42,675 bases of DNA from Lentisphaerota bacterium (GTDB lineage: Bacteria; Verrucomicrobiota; Kiritimatiellia; PWTM01): the NCBI GenBank assembly GCA_016873715.1, contig VGWF01000023.1, positions 1-42,675 of the forward strand. Reading direction: 5' to 3'. Positions 19,853-26,915 of the stretch are shown here, piece by piece. Within the stretch, counting starts at the first letter, position 1, and every line of letters starts with the position of its first letter. A model generated the notes under the pieces. It did no database searches. It saw nothing but the letters and a program-made list of their open reading frames with translations, and was not told the origin of the DNA. The position numbers and the translations under genes are program-made.

Positions 19853-21235
19853 ATGAAGGCCACGGGGATGACGGTGATGGTGGCCGCGGCCCTGCTCGGG
19901 GCCGCGGCGCGGGCACAGGCGCCGGCCGCGGCGTCGTCGGCGACGAACGCGGCGGACGTCTACCGCCGCGCCTTTGCCGCGATGCCCGAACTGACGAAGG
20001 ACGAGGAGACGCTCCTGCAGGGGCAGTCCTCGCCGGCGGACGCCGCCGCGCTGAGCGAGAAGCTGGCGCCCGCGCTGGCCCTCTACCGCGAGGCCGCGCG
20101 CATGCCGCAGTGCTCCTGGGGCGTCAGCATGGAAAAGCAGACGATGACCTTCCGGGCGATGCTGCCGCACCTGCAGCCGCTCAACACGCTCGCGGGCGCC
20201 GCCGCGTGGGAGGGCGAGCGGGCGCGGAAGGACGACCCCGCCGCGTTCGTCGCGTGGCACGAGGACGCGCTCCGCTCCGCCGCGCACGCCGGCGACGGAT
20301 GGCCGCTCGTCTCGGGCCTGATCGAGGCGGCGATGCGCCACCGCTCGCTCGATGCGCTGAGCACGAACCTCGCCGCGCTGCCGCCCGACCTCCTCGCGGG
20401 CCTTCGCGCGCGGCTCGACGCGATCCCGCCCTGCGTCGACTTCCACCGCGCGATGGAGGCCGAGAAGGCGTTCGGCATCGACTGGTTCATCCGCCGGCTG
20501 GTCGACGTCGAGCGCGGGCAGAAATCGGCCGACGCCGCCGCGAACTTCGCGGCCAACCTGCGCATGAGCGCGATGGTCGAGGGGGGGCCGTCCGGCTTCT
20601 CCATCGGGCTCGAGGAGGCCGGCGGGGAGAGCTTCTGGATCGCCCTCGGCCAGCGGCGGCGCGGCATCGAACTGGTCTCGGCGGACATGCAGCGCGGGCA
20701 CGCGATCCTGCTCAAGGACGGCCAGGCCGCGCTGGTCTTCCTGCAGGAGAAACGCGTCGAGCCGATCCGCCTGAGCCTGATGACCAACGAGCTGGTCCGC
20801 GTGCTCGGCGAGAAGGATGCGAAGACCGTCATGGAGGGCGTCGGCACGAACTCCACCCGGCTGGTCGAGCAGTTGATGGAGGCCTCCGACATCCTTGCCG
20901 CCACCGCCGCGCGGGGGGGGCCCAGGGTCACCGATCCCGCCGCGTGGGGCATCGCCATCGCCGGCGAGGTGACGAACCGGAACGTGATCGCCGCGATGTA
21001 CTTCCCCTTCGCCGGCCATGCGCGGGCCATGATCGATTCCGCCGGCGCGCGCGAGCGGATGCTCCGGACGGCCCTCGACGTGATGCAGAAGGGGCCCGCG
21101 GCGGCCGCGCGCGCCCGCGATCCGTGGGGCGACGGCGCCTTCAAGTACCGGGCGACGAGCAACGGCTTCGAACTCGTCTCCGGCCTCGTTCGCGACAAGA
21201 AGCCCGTCACCCTGTCCGTCCCGCGCGCGCGGTGA
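19853..21235 (+). CDS. Exported protein of unknown function
   Basis: A 460-residue protein that I do not recognise by family. The start at MKATGMTVMVAAALLGAAARAQA gives a clean Sec signal peptide, and GGTGGGAG lies upstream. The mature part is rich in alanine-leucine helices, with ALALYREAARMPQCSWG and the MLPHLQPLNTLAGAAAWEGERARKDD helix pair. Similar Cys/Trp-containing helical segments occur in unannotated planctomycete/PVC exported proteins known to me. No catalytic motif is seen. It may be co-transcribed with the oxidoreductase upstream (57 nt gap). proS downstream has its own promoter. Confidence 0.75.
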   Translation: MKATGMTVMVAAALLGAAARAQAPAAASSATNAADVYRRAFAAMPELTKDEETLLQGQSSPADAAALSEKLAPALALYREAARMPQCSWGVSMEKQTMTFRAMLPHLQPLNTLAGAAAWEGERARKDDPAAFVAWHEDALRSAAHAGDGWPLVSGLIEAAMRHRSLDALSTNLAALPPDLLAGLRARLDAIPPCVDFHRAMEAEKAFGIDWFIRRLVDVERGQKSADAAANFAANLRMSAMVEGGPSGFSIGLEEAGGESFWIALGQRRRGIELVSADMQRGHAILLKDGQAALVFLQEKRVEPIRLSLMTNELVRVLGEKDAKTVMEGVGTNSTRLVEQLMEASDILAATAARGGPRVTDPAAWGIAIAGEVTNRNVIAAMYFPFAGHARAMIDSAGARERMLRTALDVMQKGPAAAARARDPWGDGAFKYRATSNGFELVSGLVRDKKPVTLSVPRAR

Positions 21236-21287
21236 CGCCCGGGCCCTCCTTGGATTCCCCGGGAACGGCGGGTGGGGCGGGGCCTGC

Positions 21288-21316
21288 TTGACCCGGCGAA
21301 AGGCCGGACCTATCCT
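21288..21316 (+). promoter_or_regulatory. Putative proS promoter
   Basis: TTGACC (21288-21293), a 17-nt spacer and TATCCT (21311-21316), one of the best sigma70-type matches in the window. Transcription would start near 21323; CAGGAG lies in the leader before the ATG at 21345. Confidence 0.7.
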
Positions 21317-21344
21317 GCGCGGCCGATTCAGGAGCACGACGACC

Positions 21345-22871
21345 ATGGCGAAACCCGACAAGACCGCGATCAACCCGACCCGCGTCCAGGACTACCCGGA
21401 GTGGTACCAGGAGGTCATCAAGGCCGCGGAGCTCGCGGAGAACAGCCCGGTGCGCGGGTGCATGGTCATCAAGCCGTGGGGCTGCGCGACATGGGAGAAC
21501 ATCCGGACGCACCTCGACCGGATGTTCAAGGAGACGGGCCACGTCAACGCCTACTTCCCGCTCTTCATCCCGCTGAGCTTCCTGCAGAAGGAGGCGGACC
21601 ACGTCCAGGGCTTCGCGAAGGAGTGCGCCGTGGTCACGCACCACCGCCTCGAGGCCGGGCCGGATGGCGCGCTCGTGCCCGCGGGCGAGCTGGAGGAGCC
21701 GCTGGTGGTCCGTCCGACCTCCGAGACGATCATCGGCGCGATGTTCGCGAAATGGATCGAGAGCTACCGCGACCTGCCGGTCCTCGTCAACCAGTGGGCG
21801 AACGTCGTGCGCTGGGAGCTGCGCACGCGCCTGTTCCTGCGCACGGCGGAGTTCCTGTGGCAGGAGGGGCACACCGCGCACGAGACGCGCGACGAGGCGT
21901 GGGCGGAGACGCTGAAGATCCTCGAGATCTACCGGCGGTTCGCCGAGGACTACCTCGCGATCCCGGTGCTGACCGGCGAGAAGACGGCCGCCGAGCGGTT
22001 CCCCGGCGCGGACACGACCTTCTGCATCGAGGCGATGATGCAGGATCGCAAGGCGCTCCAGGCCGGCACGAGCCACTTCCTGGGCCAGAACTTCGCGAAG
22101 GCCTCGGAGATCCTCTTCACGGCGCGGGACCAGAGCCGGCAGCACGCGTGGACGACGTCGTGGGGCGTCTCGACGCGCCTGATCGGCGGGCTCGTGATGG
22201 CGCACGCGGACGACGACGGCATGGTGATGCCGCCGCGGATCGCGCCGTCGCACGTGGTGATCCTCCCGATCATCCGCGCCGACGCCGACCGCGCCGCGAT
22301 CCTGGCCTACTGCGAGAGCCTGGCCGCCGAGCTTCGCGCACAGACCTACGACGGGCGGCCCGTCGAGGTGGTCTTCGACACGCGCGACGACAACGCCGGC
22401 GAGAAGAGCTGGCGCTGGATCAAGAAGGGGATCCCGGTTCGCGTCGAGGTCGGCCCGCGCGACATGGCCTCCGGGAGCGTCTTCGTCGGCCGCCGCGACC
22501 GCGGCCCGCGGGAGAAGTACGGCCAGAAGCGCGAGGAGTTCGTCGCCGGCATCGGCGCGCTGCTCGGGGAGATGCAGGCCGGCCTGCTGGCCAAGGCCCG
22601 CGCCTTCCGCGACGCGAACACCCGGCCGGTCGACACGTACGACGAATTCACGGCGTTCTTCACGCCCGCCAGCCGCGAGAAGCCGGAGATCCATGGCGGC
22701 TTCGCGCTTTCGCATTGGTGCGGCTCGCCGGAGTGCGAGGCGAAGGTGAACGACGCGCTCTCCGTGACGATCCGCTGCATCCCGACCGGCCACGAGGACT
22801 CGGGGCCGGGCGCCTGCATCGTCTGCGGCGCCCCGAGCCGCGGCCGCGTGGTCTTCGCGAAGGCCTACTGA
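21345..22871 (+). CDS. proS: Prolyl-tRNA synthetase, type 3 (archaeal/eukaryotic-like)
   Basis: Charges tRNA-Pro with proline. The 508-residue length, the lack of the INS editing insertion and the C-terminal zinc-type domain mark the ProS3 (archaeal/eukaryotic-like) class rather than the ~570-residue bacterial type. Motif 2 is VRWELRTRLFLRTAEFLWQEGHTAH; motif 3 is SWGVSTRLIGGLVMAHADDDG. The anticodon-binding domain (HVVILPII onward) is followed by cysteines in HWCGSPECE, IRCIP and CIVCG, and the protein ends in the conserved KAY, whose C-terminal tyrosine folds into the active site in this class. The start follows CAGGAG. A repeat element occupies the intergenic region downstream. Confidence 0.97.
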   Translation: MAKPDKTAINPTRVQDYPEWYQEVIKAAELAENSPVRGCMVIKPWGCATWENIRTHLDRMFKETGHVNAYFPLFIPLSFLQKEADHVQGFAKECAVVTHHRLEAGPDGALVPAGELEEPLVVRPTSETIIGAMFAKWIESYRDLPVLVNQWANVVRWELRTRLFLRTAEFLWQEGHTAHETRDEAWAETLKILEIYRRFAEDYLAIPVLTGEKTAAERFPGADTTFCIEAMMQDRKALQAGTSHFLGQNFAKASEILFTARDQSRQHAWTTSWGVSTRLIGGLVMAHADDDGMVMPPRIAPSHVVILPIIRADADRAAILAYCESLAAELRAQTYDGRPVEVVFDTRDDNAGEKSWRWIKKGIPVRVEVGPRDMASGSVFVGRRDRGPREKYGQKREEFVAGIGALLGEMQAGLLAKARAFRDANTRPVDTYDEFTAFFTPASREKPEIHGGFALSHWCGSPECEAKVNDALSVTIRCIPTGHEDSGPGACIVCGAPSRGRVVFAKAY

Positions 22872-22938
22872 GGCCGGCCCCACGTCCCCGGCCGGACCTC
22901 GGGGATCGGCGCAGGCGGCGGTGTCGATGGCGTTGCGC

Positions 22939-23028
22939 ACGGCGCCGACGGAACGGCGCCCTCCACGTCCTGACTCTCGCGTTTCCATGGATCCGGTCCG
23001 GAGGGCCGCGCGCCGTTGCGGCCGTATC
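22939..23028 (-). repeat. Eroded, inverted fourth copy of the 3514-3934 repeat
   Basis: Reading the top strand, ACGGCGCCGACGGAACGGCG matches the reverse complement of the array core with one difference. It continues with GCCCTCCA, a TCCATGGA block, GGAGGGCCGCG and TGCGGCCGTATC. About 40 bases of the core (the CTTGCCTGCCACTCGACGCG part) are missing. The 7-bp hairpin is perfect (22941-22947 with 22954-22960) although its loop sequence has changed. It sits 67 bp downstream of proS, in the 309-bp gap before the next gene. The remainder of that gap holds only the promoter and leader frame described separately. Confidence 0.8.
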
Positions 23029-23100
23029 CATGCGCACCGCGCGCTCGATCCCGTCCCGCGGGTCCGGCCCAGCCGATGATGCGGGCCCGGCGATCGCGTC

Positions 23101-23130
23101 TTGCCGCCGCGCCGGACGGCATGGTATGGG
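23101..23130 (+). promoter_or_regulatory. Putative promoter with extended -10, upstream of the Gfo/Idh/MocA gene at 23181
   Basis: TTGCCG (23101-23106), an 18-nt spacer and TATGGG (23125-23130) preceded by TGG, an extended -10. Six nt separate it from an ATG at 23137 that opens a 15-codon frame. Confidence 0.5.
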
Positions 23131-23136
23131 GAGCCC

Positions 23137-23184
23137 ATGAAGCGCAGCCCCGGGGGCGGCAGGTTCACTGCCGGAAAGCCATGA
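23137..23184 (+). CDS. Possible 15-residue leader peptide overlapping the next gene
   Basis: The frame encodes MKRSPGGGRFTAGKP and stops at TGA, overlapping the ATG of the downstream oxidoreductase by 4 nt (ATGA). Its ATG lies where transcription from the extended -10 promoter should begin, so it could be translated from a leaderless mRNA and hand ribosomes to the main gene, whose own ribosome-binding site (GGAAAG) is weak. The frame could equally be chance. Confidence 0.35.
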   Translation: MKRSPGGGRFTAGKP

Positions 23185-24533
23185 CCGTTCGCCGACGCGA
23201 GTTCCTTCGTTCCGCGGCCCTTTCCGTTGCGGCGTTCCGCACGCTCCGCGTCGTCGGCGCGGAGTCGCCCGCCAAGAAGTACCGGACCGCGCTGGTCGGG
23301 TGCGGCTGGTGGGGCAACAACATCCTGCGCGAGGCGATGGCGGCGGGCGCGTCGACGATCGTCGGCCTGTGCGACGTCGACCGCCGGGCGCTGGCCTCGA
23401 CGCGGGAGAAGGTGAAGAAGGACTGCGGCGACGAGCCGAAGACCTACGCGGACTACCGGGACCTGCTGGCGAAGGAGAGCCCGGAGATCGTGATCGTGGG
23501 CACGCCGGACCACTGGCACGCGCTGCCGACGATCGCCGCGGTCGCGGCGGGCGCTCACGTCTACGTCGAGAAGCCGGTCGGCCACACGATCGGCGAGGGC
23601 GCCGCCATGGTGAAGGCGGCCCGCGCGGCCAACCGCGTCGTCCAGGTCGGCACGCACCGGCGCATCTCGCCGCACAACGTCTCGGCGCGCGAGTTCGTCC
23701 AGACGGGGAAGCTCGGGAAGATCGGCATGGTGCGGACCTTCGTGCTCTACGGCGGCGGCGGACCCGAGAAGCCGCGGAAGAACGTCGAGCCGCCGGCGGA
23801 GGTGGACTGGGACTTCTGGTGCGGGCCCGCGCCGATGCGGCCGTTCAACGGCAGCCCGGACAACCCGTGGGGCGGGGGAATCCACCCGCGCGGGTTCCGC
23901 CAGTACCTCGACTACGCCAACGGCACGCTCGGCGACTGGGGCGTCCACTGGCTCGACCAGGTGCTCTGGATTACGGGCGAGAAATGGCCGCGGAAGGTCT
24001 TCTCGACCGGCGGGCGGCCGATCAAGGGGCCGCCGGTGCTGACGAAGGACGAGCAGACCTCCGACGCGCCGGACCACCAGGTGGCGACCTACGAATTCGA
24101 CGGGATGACCGTACAGTGGGAGCACCGGGGGTTCGCCGGGAACAACGCGGAGAAGGGCGAGAACGTCGGCTGCTACTTCTACGGCACCGAGGGCACCCTC
24201 CACGTCGGCTGGCAGAAGGGGTGGGTGTTCCATCCGTCCGACTCGAAGAAGCCCGAGGTCCGGTGCGAGGCGCAGCTCAACCTGCCCGACCACCAGAACA
24301 TCCGCGAGCTGTGGGCCGACTTCCTCGGCGCGATCCGCGAGGGCCGCCGCCCGGTGTGCGACATCGAGGAGATCCACCGGGCGACCAACCTGAGCCTGCT
24401 GGGCATGCTCTCGATGAAGCTCGGGCGCAGCGTCGCGTGGGACGGCGCGAAAGACCAGATCCTCAACGACCCCGACGCGAACCGGCTGCTCCGCCGGGAG
24501 TACCGGGGGCCCTGGAAGTACCCCGAGGTCTAG
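23181..24533 (+). CDS. Gfo/Idh/MocA family oxidoreductase
   Basis: A 450-residue NAD(P)-dependent oxidoreductase of the sugar/cyclitol family. The N-terminus VRRREFLRSAALSVAAF is a twin-arginine-type signal. The Rossmann loop GCGWWGNNIL, the cofactor aspartate in LCDVD, the TPDHWHALP loop and YVEKPVG with the catalytic lysine are present. GDWGVHWLDQV in the C-terminal domain carries the active-site histidine. DWDFWCGPAPM is the typical link to the substrate domain. The ATG overlaps a short upstream frame (ATGA). The downstream prepilin-like gene is about 170 nt away. Confidence 0.94.
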   Translation: MTVRRREFLRSAALSVAAFRTLRVVGAESPAKKYRTALVGCGWWGNNILREAMAAGASTIVGLCDVDRRALASTREKVKKDCGDEPKTYADYRDLLAKESPEIVIVGTPDHWHALPTIAAVAAGAHVYVEKPVGHTIGEGAAMVKAARAANRVVQVGTHRRISPHNVSAREFVQTGKLGKIGMVRTFVLYGGGGPEKPRKNVEPPAEVDWDFWCGPAPMRPFNGSPDNPWGGGIHPRGFRQYLDYANGTLGDWGVHWLDQVLWITGEKWPRKVFSTGGRPIKGPPVLTKDEQTSDAPDHQVATYEFDGMTVQWEHRGFAGNNAEKGENVGCYFYGTEGTLHVGWQKGWVFHPSDSKKPEVRCEAQLNLPDHQNIRELWADFLGAIREGRRPVCDIEEIHRATNLSLLGMLSMKLGRSVAWDGAKDQILNDPDANRLLRREYRGPWKYPEV

Positions 24534-24561
24534 GCGGTCGCCCCCCGGGGCGCATTCCTCC

Positions 24562-24590
24562 TTTTCCGCGGGCCGCGTTTGGTGCATCAT
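24562..24590 (+). promoter_or_regulatory. Weak promoter candidate before the prepilin-like gene
   Basis: TTTTCC (24562-24567), a 17-nt spacer and CATCAT (24585-24590). It lies 6 nt before an in-frame ATG at 24597. Both hexamers are poor matches, so this is tentative. Confidence 0.25.
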
Positions 24591-24701
24591 CCCTTCATGG
24601 GCACGGTGTCCGTTCGTCCGCGGGGTTCCGGGTCGGCGTGGCCCGCCGCCGTCCGGGCGCGGATGGGGATCGCCGGGCTCCACGATGGGATGGAACCGAC
24701 C

Positions 24702-25517
24702 ATGACTGCGACGATGATGTCCGCCGCCGCCGCCCGCGACCGTCTCCGCCGGGGATTCACGCTGATCGAGCTGCTCGTCGTGGTGGCCGTCATCGGCGTT
24801 CTCGTGGCGATGCTGATGCCGACGCTCGCCTCCGTCCGGAACAAGGCCGTCATGCTGCGGTGCAAGCAGAGCCTGGGGACGATCTCCGCCGCCGCCATGG
24901 TGTACGCGTCGGAGAACAAGGGCCAGTTCCCGAGCGCGAACGCGTGGGTGGGGTCGAACAACATGCCGTTCTGCTGGCAGGACATCCGCAACCTCACGAA
25001 CGGCACGATGTGGAAGTACCTCGGGCAGGAACCGCGGGTCTACCAGTGCGACGCGTTCGCCAAGATGGTCCGGGAGCGGCGCAAGACAGCCGTCACCATC
25101 GCGTCGAGCTACGTCATGAACCAGTACTTCACCTGGGGCGGCTGGAAGAGGACGACCGGCGACGACAGCGACGTATTCAAGGGCAGCCGGGGCCAGGTGC
25201 TGTTCCCGGCCAGGCTCGGGCTCTTCACCGAGCAGAACATCCGCGAGTTCGCCGGGTCGACCAAGTACTACAATCGGTACATGGAGGATCTGGCGCTGGG
25301 CGTCGGCAGCTACGCGAACCCCGCGAGCGATGCCGGCGACATCCTGGAGGCGCTGGGCTCGTTCCACGAGCCGCCGGGCGGGGACATCGCGGAGGGGTTC
25401 TGCAACGTTGCCTTTTGCGACGGTCACGTGGACCGTCATCACCCCAGGGAATCCAAGGAAATCATGACCCCGGAGGTCGTGAAGCGGAAGTACTTCCCCG
25501 CGCGGATCCCGAAATGA
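24702..25517 (+). CDS. Prepilin-type N-terminal methylation / H-X9-DG domain protein
   Basis: A 271-residue protein with a type IV pilin-like leader, RRGFTLIELLVVVAVIGVLV: cleavage after the Gly before FTLIE, and the usual Glu at +5, by a prepilin peptidase. The C-terminal FCNVAFCDGHVDRH matches the H-X9-DG motif of the large PVC/planctomycete family of pseudopilin-like proteins (DUF1559-related). These are thought to be surface or periplasmic and are not proven pilus subunits. The start is uncertain: 24702 gives an ordinary 18-residue basic leader, while in-frame ATGs at 24597, 24663 and 24690 would lengthen it. GGGATGGAA upstream of 24702 is a poor ribosome-binding site. No pilus-assembly genes are nearby. 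The next oxidoreductase starts 58 nt later and may be co-transcribed. Confidence 0.85.
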   Translation: MTATMMSAAAARDRLRRGFTLIELLVVVAVIGVLVAMLMPTLASVRNKAVMLRCKQSLGTISAAAMVYASENKGQFPSANAWVGSNNMPFCWQDIRNLTNGTMWKYLGQEPRVYQCDAFAKMVRERRKTAVTIASSYVMNQYFTWGGWKRTTGDDSDVFKGSRGQVLFPARLGLFTEQNIREFAGSTKYYNRYMEDLALGVGSYANPASDAGDILEALGSFHEPPGGDIAEGFCNVAFCDGHVDRHHPRESKEIMTPEVVKRKYFPARIPK

Positions 25518-25575
25518 CCGCGAGGGACGACAGCGCCGCGGGCCCGCGGGGTCCCGGCCGGATTCGGAGGATGCG

Positions 25576-26871
25576 ATGAACACCCAACGATGGAATCGAC
25601 GTGCGTTTCTGGGTGCCGCCGCGCGGGGCGCTGCCGCGGCCGCGTTCCCGGCGATCGTGCCGGCGTCGGTGCTCGGCCAGAACGCGCCGTCCAACCGGAT
25701 CACCATGGGCCTGATCGGCATGGGCCTGATGATGGGCGGGCACCTCCGGGGCATGTGCGGACGGCCCGACGTCCAGGTGCTGGCGGTCTGCGACGTCGAT
25801 CGCGGCCGGCGCGACCGCGCGCGAGGGGCGGTGGAATCGGCCTACGCCGAGGCGAAGGCCTCGGGCACGTGGAAGGGGTGCGAGGCGGCGCACGAGTTCG
25901 AGCGCGTGGTCGGCCGGGCCGACCTCGATGCCGTCCTGATCTGCACGCCCGACCACTGGCACGCGCCGATCACCTGCGCCGCGATCCGCGCCGGCAAGGA
26001 CGTCTACGTGCAGAAGCCGATGACGCTGACCATGCGCGAGGGCCGCGTGCTGAGCGACCTGGCCCGCGCGACGGGCGCCATCGTGCAGGTCGGTTCGCAG
26101 CAGCGGTCGGAACGGGCCTTCCGGCGCGCCTGCGAGATCGTCCGCAACGGGTGGATCGGCCGGGTGCACAAGATCTACGCCCGCCTCGGCGAGTTTTCAC
26201 CGCCCGCCTCGCTGCCGGAGCAGCCGGTTCCCGAGGGGTTCGACTACGACCGCTGGCTCGGGCCGACGCCGTGGTTCCCGTACAACGAGGAACGCGTGAA
26301 GGGCAACTACGGCGGAGGCTGGCGCCGCTTCTGGGAGTACGGGTCGCGCAAGAACGGCGACTGGGGCGCCCACCACTTCGACATCGTCCAGTGGGCGCTG
26401 GGCATGGACGCGTCGGGCCCCGTGCAGTTCATCCCGAAGGGATTCGACGGCGCGGAGCACCAGACCCACGTCTACGCGGACGGGACCAAGGTGCTGCGCG
26501 ACCATCCGACGCGCGACGGACACATGATCCAGTTCATCGGCACGGAGGGCGAGGTGTGCGTCAGCCGCGGCGACCGGCTGGACACCGTCCCCGCGGACCT
26601 GAAGGACCGCTCGCCGGGACCGGGGGACATCCGGCTCTACGAGTCGCGGAACCACGAGGAAGACTGGATCCAGTGCATCCGCACCCGCCGCGACCCGATC
26701 TGCGGACCGGAGATCGGCCATCGCACGGCGACGATCTGCTGCCTCTCGGGAATCGCCGAGCGCCTGGGCCGCCCCCTCCGGTGGGACCCGGCGAAGGAGG
26801 ACATCGTGGACGATCCGGCCGCCTCGCGCTGGCTGGACCGGCCGCGACGGGCGCCGTACGTGATGCTGTAG
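25576..26871 (+). CDS. Gfo/Idh/MocA family oxidoreductase with Tat signal
   Basis: A 431-residue oxidoreductase. The N-terminus NRRAFLGAAARGAAAAAFPAI is a twin-arginine-type signal, and VPASVLGQNAPSNRI marks the junction to the mature domain. Two deviations are visible. The cofactor loop reads GLIGMGLMMGGHL, so the third glycine of GxGxxG is displaced, and the signature is YVQKPMT with Gln in place of Glu beside the catalytic lysine. The Glu-to-Gln change is common in the Tat-exported PVC subgroup. NGDWGAHHFDIV carries the active-site histidines, and YDRWLGPTPW is the domain linker. GGAGG precedes the ATG. It resembles the truncated gene at 2-1225 most closely of the copies here. The HEAT-repeat gene follows 44 nt later. 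Confidence 0.95.
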   Translation: MNTQRWNRRAFLGAAARGAAAAAFPAIVPASVLGQNAPSNRITMGLIGMGLMMGGHLRGMCGRPDVQVLAVCDVDRGRRDRARGAVESAYAEAKASGTWKGCEAAHEFERVVGRADLDAVLICTPDHWHAPITCAAIRAGKDVYVQKPMTLTMREGRVLSDLARATGAIVQVGSQQRSERAFRRACEIVRNGWIGRVHKIYARLGEFSPPASLPEQPVPEGFDYDRWLGPTPWFPYNEERVKGNYGGGWRRFWEYGSRKNGDWGAHHFDIVQWALGMDASGPVQFIPKGFDGAEHQTHVYADGTKVLRDHPTRDGHMIQFIGTEGEVCVSRGDRLDTVPADLKDRSPGPGDIRLYESRNHEEDWIQCIRTRRDPICGPEIGHRTATICCLSGIAERLGRPLRWDPAKEDIVDDPAASRWLDRPRRAPYVML

Positions 26872-26915
26872 GCCGGGAACGGGCGACGGGCGATGCTAAC
26901 GGGGAGCGGACTTTC

